Source: Streptomyces sp. YIM 121038
GTDB taxonomy: Bacteria > Actinomycetota > Actinomycetes > Streptomycetales > Streptomycetaceae
Length of the DNA stretch: 64,000 bases
Reading direction: 5' to 3'
Assembly: GCF_006088715.1 (NCBI RefSeq)
Contig: NZ_CP030771.1
Location: forward strand, 1,736,001-1,800,000
The notes under the pieces were generated by a model. The model was not told the DNA's origin and did not search any database. It was given only the letters and a program-made list of their open reading frames with translations. The first letter of the stretch is position 1; the number at the start of each line of letters is the position of its first letter. This document shows, piece after piece, positions 43,221 through 50,422 of the stretch. Both the position numbers and the translations under genes were made by a program.

Positions 43221-44093
43221 ATGTCTTGGCTCGAATCGTTCATCCTCGGACTCGTCCAGGGACTGACCGAGTTCCTCCCGATCTCCTCCAGCGCGCACCT
43301 GCGGCTGACCGCGGCGTTCGCGGGCTGGCACGACCCGGGTGCCGCGTTCACCGCCATCACGCAGATCGGCACCGAGACCGCCGTCCTGATCTACTTCCGC
43401 AAGGACATCGGCCGCATCCTCTACGCGTGGTTCGGCTCGCTGGTGGGCAGGGTGCCGCGGTCCGACCACGACGCGCAGATGGGCTGGCTCGTGATCGTCG
43501 GCTCGATCCCGATCGGCGTGCTCGGCGTGACGCTCAAGGACCAGATCGAGGGCCCGTTCCGGGATCTGAGGCTCATCGCCACGACCCTGATCGTCATGGG
43601 CATCGTCCTCGGCTTCGCCGACCGCCTGGCCGCGCGCGACGAGGTCGGCGGCAAGCACCGCGCGGTGCGCGAGCGCAAGGACCTCAAGCAGCTCAACGTC
43701 AAGGACGGCCTCATCTACGGCGTGTGCCAGGCCATGGCCCTGATCCCCGGCGTCTCCCGCTCCGGCGCGACCATCAGCGGCGGCCTCCTCATGGGCTACA
43801 CCCGCGAGTCCGCGGCCCGCTACTCCTTCCTCCTGGCCATCCCGGCGGTCCTCGCCTCGGGCGCCTACGAACTCAAGGACGCGGGCGAGGGCCACGTCTC
43901 CTGGGGCCCGACCATCTTCGCGACGATCATCGCCTTCGTCGTCGGCTACGCGGTCATCGCCTGGTTCATGAAGTTCATCACGACCAAGAGCTTCATGCCC
44001 TTCGTCTACTACCGCGTCCTCCTGGGCATCGTCCTGTTCATCCTGGTGGGCATGGGCGAACTGAGCCCCCACGCGGGAGAATCCGCCGACTAG
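43221..44093 (+). CDS. uppP: Undecaprenyl-diphosphatase UppP (BacA)
   Basis: 290 residues. Family motifs: LVQGLTEFLPISSSAHL near the N-terminus and GVCQAMALIPGVSRSGATI in the middle, holding the active-site Glu, Ser and Arg. About eight membrane segments. It recycles the C55 lipid carrier for peptidoglycan and can confer bacitracin resistance. Followed by a strong terminator, so it ends its transcription unit. Confidence 0.96.
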   Translation: MSWLESFILGLVQGLTEFLPISSSAHLRLTAAFAGWHDPGAAFTAITQIGTETAVLIYFRKDIGRILYAWFGSLVGRVPRSDHDAQMGWLVIVGSIPIGVLGVTLKDQIEGPFRDLRLIATTLIVMGIVLGFADRLAARDEVGGKHRAVRERKDLKQLNVKDGLIYGVCQAMALIPGVSRSGATISGGLLMGYTRESAARYSFLLAIPAVLASGAYELKDAGEGHVSWGPTIFATIIAFVVGYAVIAWFMKFITTKSFMPFVYYRVLLGIVLFILVGMGELSPHAGESAD

Positions 44094-44109
44094 CCGGGGC
44101 ATCCCCTGC

Positions 44110-44153
44110 ATCACGAAGGCCCCCACAGGTTCACCTGTGGGGGCCTTCGTGAT
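44110..44153. terminator. Strong terminator after uppP
   Basis: Perfect 20-bp stem (44110-44129 with 44134-44153) and a TTCA loop, 17 bases after the uppP stop. It also faces the end of the minus-strand module, so it may stop transcription from both sides. Confidence 0.95.
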
Positions 44154-44171
44154 GCCCCAGTTGATCGCCGC

Positions 44172-44446
44172 CTACCGCAGGCACCTGCGTGCGTGGAGGT
44201 AGCTGTACACAGGCCCGCTCAGGCCCTGCCCGAGGTGGGGACGGATGACCTCGCCGGGGGTGATGGGTGTCCGGCAGCCGACGCAGCACGCAGGCGCGCA
44301 GACGGCCATCAGGGCTGAGGTCGATGCCTTCGCCGGGTGGCAGCGCGCGGGCACCATACGCACACGGCGCCGGAGCGCTGCTCCGGGCAGAGGGTGCTGA
44401 GCGCGGGCACTACGGCCAGGAGCAGTCCGCGGGTTGCGTCAGGCAC
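44172..44446 (-). pseudogene. Frameshifted zinc-ribbon-like protein gene
   Basis: A GTG at 44446, overlapping the previous gene by 8 bases, opens VPDATRGLLLAVVPALSTLCPEQRSGAVCVWC and then meets a premature stop. The next frame continues sensibly with ALPPGEGIDLSPDGRLRAC, and the third frame finishes with CCVGCRTPITPGEVIRP to TAG at 44172. Joined, the pieces give one protein with CxxC pairs. Two shifts in the same direction are needed. Either a decayed fourth gene of the operon or sequencing errors. Confidence 0.55.
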
Positions 44447-44657
44447 GAGTTCGCTCTCCCCAGTAGAAGCGTGGGGTGGTTCCGGCGGCTCCGTAGCCGG
44501 GCCAGTCCTCTTCGAGCCATGCGGCGGCCAGGCGGGCGCCTTCGACGCAGTTGGTGAGGAGGCCGGCGTGGATGAGGGGGCAGGTGTCGAGGTGCTCGCG
44601 GTAGGCCCCGTACAGGTCCGGGTACTCGTAGTCGTCGTCATGGTCAGCGGTCGTCAT
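44439..44657 (-). CDS. Small acidic protein, unrecognised
   Basis: 72 residues, acidic N-terminus (DHDDDYEYPDLYG), two cysteines (DTCPLIHAGLLTNCVEG). No family recognised. ATGA overlap with the preceding gene places it in the operon driven from 45565. Small acidic partners are common beside XRE-DUF5753 regulators in Streptomyces, where they can act with the regulator; that role here is inferred from context only. Confidence 0.65.
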   Translation of the reverse strand: MTTADHDDDYEYPDLYGAYREHLDTCPLIHAGLLTNCVEGARLAAAWLEEDWPGYGAAGTTPRFYWGERTRA

Positions 44658-45181
44658 CGGCCCACCGTCCTGAGGGAGGCGGTCGTGGCGAGGAGCGTGC
44701 GCAGGTGCCGGGTGTCGCACAGGGCGCCGGGGTGCGGCGGCAGGACCACCCAGCGGGACAGCGTGGTCGCGTGGCCGGGGCGCGGGACACCGAGGTAGGT
44801 GCCGGTGGTGAGCCGCTCCGCGGGGCCGTCCCAGTCGGCGCCGGGCGCGATGAGTACGTAGTACGGGCCGTGGCTGCTGCGGAAGTCCCGGATCACCGGA
44901 CCGTCGAGCCACGCGCGCAGCACCGTAGCCACTGTGTCCACATCATCGCTGCCCACCGTGTGATGGACCTGCTCGGCCGGGACGCGCAGCGCGTCGAAGC
45001 GGCGGCCGAGCGGGAGCAGCGCGACGCCGTACCTCGCCCAGGCCGCCCACACCGTGCCCGGATTGGGGTCGGCCTCCGCCAGGCAGCAGGCGGTCATCAG
45101 GAGTTCCTGCTCGGTCAGTGGAGCTCGCGCTGGGGAGTTGTTTCTCGGCGCGGGCTGGGGGTGGTCGCTGTGCATGGTCAT
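44654..45181 (-). CDS. Conserved actinobacterial protein of unknown function
   Basis: 175 residues. Readable features: a helical region (TEQELLMTACCLAEADPNP), ALLPLGRRFDALRVPAEQV, FRSSHGPYYVLIAPGADW and YLGVPRPGHATTLSRWVVLPP. These lines resemble proteins near XRE regulators that are loosely likened to the N-terminus of bifunctional primase/polymerases; I cannot confirm an activity. ATGA overlaps at both ends. The start could be this ATG or the one two codons later. Confidence 0.6.
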   Translation of the reverse strand: MTMHSDHPQPAPRNNSPARAPLTEQELLMTACCLAEADPNPGTVWAAWARYGVALLPLGRRFDALRVPAEQVHHTVGSDDVDTVATVLRAWLDGPVIRDFRSSHGPYYVLIAPGADWDGPAERLTTGTYLGVPRPGHATTLSRWVVLPPHPGALCDTRHLRTLLATTASLRTVGR

Positions 45182-45552
45182 CCGAGTGCCTCCGTGGGAA
45201 GGCTGGGGCCGCCCGAGCCGAGCGCGGCGCCGGGCCGGTCGCCCTGTGTGAGGCGACCGGTGCCATCGGGAAGCTCCAGCCAGGAACTGCCGCCTGTCGG
45301 GTAGCTCGTAGAGGTAGAGGGGGTCTGGAGAATCCGGCCCGGCGGACGGACGGCCGGCGGACGGACGTCGGCCAGGTGGCCGGCACCGGCCGGGATCGGC
45401 CCCTGGGCACACATCACGATGGCGTCGGCCAGGAGGGGCCCGCGGTGCCACACGGGGATGCGCCGGGTGTTGAGCGCGACGGTGAGCGAGGCCTCCGCGG
45501 CGAGCCAGGCATCGCCTGCGAAGCAGCGCGCAGTGCGCGTCGGTGCGTCCAT
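45178..45552 (-). CDS. Conserved protein of unknown function, first gene of XRE-linked operon
   Basis: 124 residues. The N-terminal two-thirds (CFAGDAWLAAEASLTVALNTRRIPVWHRGPLLADAIVM) looks folded, the rest is Pro/Gly/Ser-rich. No family recognised. It begins a coupled operon of three intact genes and one broken gene. TAACGT lies 7 bases upstream and a 24-bp palindrome sits where the -35 would be. Confidence 0.6.
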   Translation of the reverse strand: MDAPTRTARCFAGDAWLAAEASLTVALNTRRIPVWHRGPLLADAIVMCAQGPIPAGAGHLADVRPPAVRPPGRILQTPSTSTSYPTGGSSWLELPDGTGRLTQGDRPGAALGSGGPSLPTEALG

Positions 45553-45559
45553 GACCAGC

Positions 45560-45565
45560 ACGTTA
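45560..45565 (-). promoter_or_regulatory. Leaderless -10 element of XRE-linked operon
   Basis: TAACGT on the minus strand, 7 bases before the ATG at 45552. Confidence 0.5.
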
Positions 45566-45575
45566 GGGAGCAACA

Positions 45576-45599
45576 AGAATCAGAGCATGCTCTGATTCT
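45576..45599. promoter_or_regulatory. 24-bp perfect palindrome, probable XRE operator
   Basis: Perfect palindrome with half-site AGAATCAGAGCA, covering the -35 position of the operon starting at 45552. The half-site core CTGATTC recurs at 45623-45629 and 45633-45639, up to the stop codon of the XRE gene, and GAATATTC lies at 45601-45608. A cluster of related sites suggests cooperative binding. Confidence 0.75.
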
Positions 45600-45639
45600 C
45601 GAATATTCGCTTGCGCCGCACGCTGATTCGCGCTGATTC

Positions 45640-46479
45640 TCACGCGTCAGCGAAATGCGCCCGGGCCCGCGTGATCAGGCGCCGCGCATGCGTGCCGTAG
45701 ACCGCTGACGCGCTGAGCTTGTCCCACACCCGTTGGTACACGCCCAAGCTTTCTGGATCATCGAGCCAGAGCTCGGCGTGCCACTCCTCCACGATCACGA
45801 GCCGGTCGTCGTACAGCCAGAAGCCCGTGGCCGGAGGCAGCGCGAGCTGAGCGCCGAACGGCACGATGCCCAGTTGCACCGTGTCCAGGCCGATCACGTT
45901 GGTGAGCTTGTCCATCTGCGCGGCCAACACGTCCGGCGGTGCGAGCCCCGCGTGCAGGGCTGCCTCCCACAACACGATGTGGAAGGCGCGGCCCCGCTGG
46001 TACAGCAGCTCCTGGCGTCGTACACGGGCCCTCACGGCCTCCTCGATGTCCCGCGGGGACCGCTGGAGATCGGTGAAGCGCGAGAAGACGTTCCTGGCGT
46101 AGTCCGGGGTCTGGAGCATGCCTACGACCATGGCCCCCTGCCAGGCCCGCAGTGCCTTGGACCGTTCGTACTCCACCGTAAGAACGTCCTGAACAGGACG
46201 GTGCCCCGCACTCAGCTGGCGCCTCCACGACCGAGAGTGCGTCTCCATGCCCTGAAGGCGGGCGACCAGTTCTTCGGTGACCGCAGGATGACCAGTGGCT
46301 TGAGCCCAGGCTGTCAGGTCTTCGGGGGTGGCCGTCTGACGTCCGGTCTCCAGCTTGGACACCTTGGCCTGCGGCCACCCCAAGAGGGCTCCCAGCTGCC
46401 GTTGAGTGGTCCCTTTGCCACGCAGCTCACGCAGTCGGCGGCCCAGGGCCTGACGGGCCTGTTGGAAGTCCGTGGTCAC
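45640..46479 (-). CDS. XRE regulator with DUF5753 domain
   Basis: 279 residues. N-terminal helix-turn-helix (QRQLGALLGWPQAKVSKLETGRQ-type pattern at about 25-48) and a C-terminal DUF5753-like region: MVVGMLQTPDYARNVF, RVRRQELLYQRG, IVLWEAALHAGL, LGIVPFGAQLALPPATGFWLYDD. This architecture is common in Streptomyces developmental and secondary-metabolism regulators (WhiJ-like). Fifteen bases behind the DUF6879 gene, with which it is co-transcribed. It most likely binds the palindromes just past its own stop codon. Confidence 0.9.
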   Translation of the reverse strand: MTTDFQQARQALGRRLRELRGKGTTQRQLGALLGWPQAKVSKLETGRQTATPEDLTAWAQATGHPAVTEELVARLQGMETHSRSWRRQLSAGHRPVQDVLTVEYERSKALRAWQGAMVVGMLQTPDYARNVFSRFTDLQRSPRDIEEAVRARVRRQELLYQRGRAFHIVLWEAALHAGLAPPDVLAAQMDKLTNVIGLDTVQLGIVPFGAQLALPPATGFWLYDDRLVIVEEWHAELWLDDPESLGVYQRVWDKLSASAVYGTHARRLITRARAHFADA

Positions 46480-46494
46480 CTGGGCAAGTTACCG

Positions 46495-47223
46495 TCAGGC
46501 CTGGTCGTAGGGGATGGCATGGTGCCATGCGGCCTCGCGGGCCTGGGCGTAGCGCAGCACCTGGACAGGATCGGTGATCAGTTCGACGCGGGTGATCTCG
46601 TCGCCGTCGTCGAAGTGCAGCAGGCCCACGGCGCGCGAGTCGAAGACCCAGAAGTCCTGGTCCGGGAGGCCGAGCTCAACGGCTTTGCCGCGCGTGAGGA
46701 CGCGGATGTCCTCGCCGACGGCTGTGTTCCGGCGCGCGTTGTCGAGCAGGTACAGCTGCCCCGCGGTCGGCGGCTCGTCGAGGACCCGAACGCGCTCGAA
46801 CCTCTTCCCCAGCGCCGCCTGTTCGCGGCGTCCGCGGCACCACGGATCGTCGAAATCCCAGTCCACCCGGCCCTCGGCGAGAAACTGCGCGTACGTGTCG
46901 GTGGCTTCATCGGACGCATACCGGCCGCGGGTCTCCAACCGCCAGGCCGAGTGCTTCAGCGTAGTGAACATGCTGGTGAACTCGTCGAAAGTGATGAACT
47001 GAGGCACGTGCACAGGCTCCTTGGGGCCGAAATTCGCGAGCAGTTCGCGCGGTACGACGACGGCACTCTCCCCCTTGGCCAACCTCTCCAGCTGGCCAAG
47101 CTCCTTCGGGTCGATGACGGTCGCGCCCTGGACGACGAACCGGTCCGACCCGGGGACCTCGTACAGGGTGGGACAGCCGTCGTTGCCACTGTTCGTGCCG
47201 ACCTTCCACAGACGTCGGGCCAT
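46495..47223 (-). CDS. DUF6879-like protein
   Basis: 242 residues. The second half has FDEFTSMFTTLKHSAWRLETRGRY, GLPDQDFWVFDSRAVGLLHF and a closing QVLRYAQAREAAWHHAIPY, the pattern of DUF6879 proteins found next to XRE-DUF5753 regulators. Biochemical function unknown. The N-terminal 60 residues are a separate segment (NDGCPTLYEVPGSDRFVVQG). ATG behind AGAAGGGAG; first gene of the regulator operon. Confidence 0.78.
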   Translation of the reverse strand: MARRLWKVGTNSGNDGCPTLYEVPGSDRFVVQGATVIDPKELGQLERLAKGESAVVVPRELLANFGPKEPVHVPQFITFDEFTSMFTTLKHSAWRLETRGRYASDEATDTYAQFLAEGRVDWDFDDPWCRGRREQAALGKRFERVRVLDEPPTAGQLYLLDNARRNTAVGEDIRVLTRGKAVELGLPDQDFWVFDSRAVGLLHFDDGDEITRVELITDPVQVLRYAQAREAAWHHAIPYDQA

Positions 47224-47577
47224 GGCCGACTCCCTTCTGGCGGGTGGTGCGGGCACGCTAGCCGTGGGCGGATTCCGGGCAACAGGGCGCCTGCCCGTGC
47301 GCCCTGCCACGGCCACGAACGAGAACATCCACGCCCTCCGGACAGCCCCCGCTTCCGGCTGACAGCCACCCAGGTCTTGCCCCCACGCTGATGTCACGGG
47401 CGTCGGGCGGCCCCTGATGCTCCGTCATGGGGACATCCGGTTCCGGCCGAAGCGCGGTGGTAGTCGGACATTCGGTGGGCGTGGGGACGCCGAGTGGAAC
47501 GGTGTCTTGTGGGGCCGCTCCGGCGGGAGCATCGTCGGGCGAGGTGCATCCGCGCACATGTCCCTGAGGGGGAGAGC
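47224..47577. other. Divergent intergenic region, DUF6879 gene to secreted lectin
   Basis: About 350 bases between divergent genes; both promoters should be here. No repeat or gene recognised. Confidence 0.5.
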
Positions 47578-48078
47578 ATGCGCAAGACGTATCAGTCGGT
47601 GGGATTGCTTGCGGCGGTCGGACTGGCGATCACCTTCGCCTCCGTCTCCTCGTCGGCGTCCGCCGACACGGCCCGCAAGGAGAGACCCAAGGCGGTCGGT
47701 TCGCAGATCGTCTCCAACTTCAACAACAGGTGCCTGAACGTCGCCCATCTGAACACCGGCGACGGCGCCTCCGTGCAGATGTACGACTGCGATGGTTCGC
47801 CCAGCCGACGCTGGACGCCCAACGGCCCCGAGTTCCGGAGCGACCTGAGCGGCAGATGCCTGGAGCCGGCCATCGACAACGGTGACAACGGGGCGGCGAT
47901 CCAGGTGTTCGGCTGCGCCGGTCTGCCCCGGCAGCAGTGGCACTGGAACGGCACCGAGCTGCACACCGCCCTCAACCACCGGTGTCTGGCCATCGCCGAC
48001 GCGAACTACTGGCAGGGCGCCTCGGTCGTACTCAAGGACTGCTCGGGTGCCGGCAATCAGCAGTGGCACCTCGGCTGA
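47578..48078 (+). CDS. Secreted ricin-type beta-trefoil lectin
   Basis: 166 residues. Signal peptide of about 29 residues (MRKTYQ, hydrophobic core, SSSASA cut region). The mature part is one ricin B-type trefoil of three repeats, each with RCL, a C-terminal Cys and a QxW-like end (RRWTPNG, QQWHWNG, QQWHLG), so three disulfides are likely. It binds galactose-type or other sugars outside the cell. No catalytic domain is attached. ATG behind GGGGGAGAGC. Confidence 0.92.
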   Translation: MRKTYQSVGLLAAVGLAITFASVSSSASADTARKERPKAVGSQIVSNFNNRCLNVAHLNTGDGASVQMYDCDGSPSRRWTPNGPEFRSDLSGRCLEPAIDNGDNGAAIQVFGCAGLPRQQWHWNGTELHTALNHRCLAIADANYWQGASVVLKDCSGAGNQQWHLG

Positions 48079-48128
48079 GCGACGAGCTTCCGCGCTCCGA
48101 GCGGTGAGCTGACGGGAGCGGTGAGTTG

Positions 48129-48155
48129 CCTGTCAGCTGACGGTGAGCTGACAGG
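48129..48155. terminator. Possible terminator after lectin gene
   Basis: CCTGTCAGCT-N7-AGCTGACAGG, a perfect 10-bp stem, about 50 bases after the lectin stop and formed by the local repeats. Confidence 0.5.
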
Positions 48156-48375
48156 TGACGGTGAGCTGACAAGTGGGCGCGTCGCCACGTCCCACCCTGT
48201 CGTGGGCACACGACTCCGCGCCCCGCGCGGCGGCAGCGAGTAGCGGCGGCGCTCTCCTCACCGCCCCCGGAGAGGGCTCCGGCCCCGGTTCCCACCGGGT
48301 CACCGAGGAAGGCCCCTGCCCGACGCGACGGCACGCGCGCCAGGCAGCGCCCACGCCGCTGTCAGTGCCAGCCCC

Positions 48376-48381
48376 TACGCT
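48376..48381 (+). promoter_or_regulatory. Leaderless -10 element of 59-residue protein A
   Basis: TACGCT, 6 bases before the ATG at 48388; same geometry as in front of paralogue B. Confidence 0.55.
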
Positions 48382-48387
48382 TGCCTC

Positions 48388-48567
48388 ATGTCCCCTACCC
48401 CCGGCCCCCGGGCCCCCGCGGTCGTGAACGAGGACATCCGCGCCCTCTGGGCAGGCCGCGGCGGAGACCCCCGCGTCAGGCTCACCGCCGCCCAACGGGA
48501 GCTGTACGAGCGCCTCCTGATCGAGTGGGAAGCCGCCGTGCGGGCGGACATCGTCACGGCGGCCTGA
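48388..48567 (+). CDS. 59-residue microprotein A, paralogue of 61397-61576
   Basis: 59 residues: a Pro-rich N-terminus (MSPTPGPRAP), then a conserved helical segment NEDIRALWAGRGG, a 4-residue insertion, and LTAAQRELYERLLIEWEAAV ending VTAA. The gene at 61397 encodes a protein of exactly the same length with N-E-x-I-R-x-L-W, GG, L-x-A-x-Q-R, Y-E-x-L and E-W-x-x-A-V-R-A in the same order. The shared pattern at two distant places argues strongly that both are real genes. No ribosome site; leaderless start. No known family recognised. Confidence 0.75.
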   Translation: MSPTPGPRAPAVVNEDIRALWAGRGGDPRVRLTAAQRELYERLLIEWEAAVRADIVTAA

Positions 48568-48726
48568 CCCGTGGCCCGGCCCCCGTTGACCGGCCCCTCG
48601 TGGCCGGGCCCCGTGGACCGGCCCGAGGAAGCCGAGGTCGACGGCGCCGCGTCCGGCGTGGTACGAACACGGCCGTCGGGTAACGGAGTTCGGCGGTGGA
48701 CCTCGATCGCTCGTTCTGGGGGCAGT

Positions 48727-49296
48727 GTGTGGATCACGCTCGTGGCGACCTTGTGCGGTACGGCTGCCGGTGTCGCTTCGACGGTGGTCGCCGACCGGGT
48801 GCGGTGGAAGCGTGACCGGGCCCATCAGCAGCGGGACAGGCAGGTGGAGGTCTGTGTCGAGTTCCTGAGGGCGCTGATGCGGGCCTATGAGGGGCTCTAT
48901 GACGTCGCGTGCCGCGAGGACCGGGCCGCCGACCGGAACTACGGCACCGTCAGGGACCTCATGGCCGACGCGGGCACGGCGGATTCGCGGCAGCTCCTGC
49001 TGGTCACCGCGCCGTCGCACGTCACGGTCGCCTGTGAGCACGCCTTCGCCGTGCTGCGGGACCTCAGGGACGCCGTGGGCAGGGGGCTGACCGTGGACAC
49101 GAGGGACTACCAGGAGGTCGACGCCAGGTTCAGGGACGCGCTGCACGACTTCCGTGTCGAAGTCCGGCGCAGCCAGGGCCTCGCCGACGCGGAGGCCCTA
49201 CGCCGTCCGCGCGTCCCCCCGTACGCGATGGTCGCCGTCCCCTCCGCGGGCGGGTCACCGGCGGCACCCGCGCCGCCGCGGCGGGCGAGCGGCTGA
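48727..49296 (+). CDS. Membrane-anchored coiled-coil-like protein, unrecognised
   Basis: 189 residues from the GTG at 48727: an N-terminal membrane helix (WITLVATLCGTAAGVASTVVA), a basic DRVRWKRDRAHQQRDRQ segment, then a long helical domain with conserved-looking VCVEFLRALMRAYEGLYDVA and a Pro/Ala-rich tail. This layout recurs in actinobacterial proteins of unknown function. The start is uncertain: no clear ribosome site, and the frame is open further upstream. Confidence 0.55.
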   Translation: MWITLVATLCGTAAGVASTVVADRVRWKRDRAHQQRDRQVEVCVEFLRALMRAYEGLYDVACREDRAADRNYGTVRDLMADAGTADSRQLLLVTAPSHVTVACEHAFAVLRDLRDAVGRGLTVDTRDYQEVDARFRDALHDFRVEVRRSQGLADAEALRRPRVPPYAMVAVPSAGGSPAAPAPPRRASG

Positions 49297-49542
49297 CGGC
49301 CCGGGTCCCACCAGCACCGGACCGGGGGCTTTTCCCTCCCTACACCCCAGGGTTACATTGCGTACGAGGCAAGGTCAGGAAGCGGCCGCCTCGCCGGCCT
49401 GCGCCGCCTCCGCCTACCCCCCTCCTTAGCCTCCCCCTCGCATCCCCCACTCCTTCGCCTCCCCCTTCTTCCTCCTCCGTCCCGTAGCCACCGCTTCCCA
49501 CGTGCAGGCCGGTGACCACTGAGAAAGGAGCGTCGAGCCGGA

Positions 49543-50307
49543 ATGCCCGAACAGGCCCGTGAGGAGCGGCTCGCCGCCGCCTTCGTCGAGCTCGCCGACA
49601 CGCTCGTCGACGACTTCGACGTCATCAGCTTTCTCCAACTCCTCGCCACGCGATGCGTCGACCTCCTGGACGTCGCGGCCGCGGGCGTCGTCCTGTCCAC
49701 GCCGGAGGGCGGCTCCCTGGAGGCGTCCGGGTCCGACGAACGCAGCGGCCGCCTGGAACAGCTCGGCGTCGAGTGGGGCGAGGGTCCGGGCCTCGACTGC
49801 TTCCGCTCCGGCCGGGTCGTCGACGGCACGCTCCTGGCGAACGGGAGCCCGCACGCGCGCTGGCCCCGCTTCGCCCCGCACGCCCTCCAGACGGGCTTCG
49901 CCTCCGTCACGGCCACGCCCCTGCGGCTGCGCGGGCTGACCATCGGCGCGCTCAGCCTCTTCCTTGAGCGCCCCGAGCCGCTGCCGGGCGCGCAGCTCGG
50001 GCTCGCGCAGGCCCTGGCCCGCCTTGCCACCATCGGGATCCTCCAGCGGCGCGCCGTACACCGGCAGAGCGTCGTCGTCGGCCAGCTGGAGACGGCCCTG
50101 CGGTCCCGGGTCGTCATCGAGCAGGCCAAAGGCGCCCTGTCGCACCGCCACCGGATCAGCGTGGACGAGGCGTTCACGCTGATGCGCCAGTACGCCCGCT
50201 CGCAGCGGCGGCGGCTCACCGCGGTCGCCGAGGAGGTGGTGGACGGCACCGCGGACCCGCCGTTGCCGCCCTCTCCGCCCCTGCCCCGCGCGGAGACGGC
50301 CGACTGA
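49543..50307 (+). CDS. GAF-ANTAR regulator, copy 1
   Basis: 254 residues. GAF domain at about 20-165 (DVISFLQLLATRCVDLLDVAAAGVVL, LDCFRSGRVV, FASVTATPLRLRG) and ANTAR domain at 175-230 (ALRSRVVIEQAKGAL, RHRISVDEAFTLMRQYARSQRRRLTAVAEEVV). ANTAR domains bind RNA hairpins and prevent termination. ATG behind GAAAGGAG. Convergent with a second GAF-ANTAR gene. Confidence 0.93.
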   Translation: MPEQAREERLAAAFVELADTLVDDFDVISFLQLLATRCVDLLDVAAAGVVLSTPEGGSLEASGSDERSGRLEQLGVEWGEGPGLDCFRSGRVVDGTLLANGSPHARWPRFAPHALQTGFASVTATPLRLRGLTIGALSLFLERPEPLPGAQLGLAQALARLATIGILQRRAVHRQSVVVGQLETALRSRVVIEQAKGALSHRHRISVDEAFTLMRQYARSQRRRLTAVAEEVVDGTADPPLPPSPPLPRAETAD

Positions 50308-50327
50308 CCGCGCCCGGGCCCCGCCTC

Positions 50328-50415
50328 GTCCGGTCTGGCGCTTGCCCCTGTCCTGTCCGGTCCGTGCCCCTGTCCGGTTCGGTGCGTGCCCTCGTCCGGT
50401 CCGGTGCGTGCCCTC
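50328..50415. repeat. 22-bp tandem repeats between GAF-ANTAR genes
   Basis: Four units of about GTCCGGTCCGGTGCGTGCCC(TC), starting at 50328, 50350, 50372 and 50394. They fill the convergent gap and end just before the second GAF-ANTAR stop. Confidence 0.85.
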
Positions 50416-50422
50416 GTCCTCT

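Larger units (their letters stand above)
48079..48387. other. Intergenic region with GGTGAGCTGAC repeats
   Basis: About 310 bases. The left end has GGTGAGCTGAC-type repeats at 48103, 48142 and 48159. No gene recognised before the small gene at 48388. Confidence 0.55.

Noticed and set aside
44110..44153. Small regulatory RNA between uppP and the XRE-linked module.
   Set aside because: A single perfect hairpin just past a stop codon is a standard Streptomyces terminator; no upstream promoter belongs to it.
44172..44363. Independent 63-residue protein with its own start.
   Set aside because: No promoter or ribosome site; it is better explained as the third part of a frameshifted gene beginning at 44446.
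44172..47223. XRE-linked module as an integrated phage or conjugative element.
   Set aside because: No integrase, excisionase, attachment repeat, tRNA or structural gene was seen in or around it.
48173..48427. Open frame of 84 codons before microprotein A.
   Set aside because: Pro/Ser-rich, no ribosome site, overlaps the leaderless gene in another frame; no homology signal.
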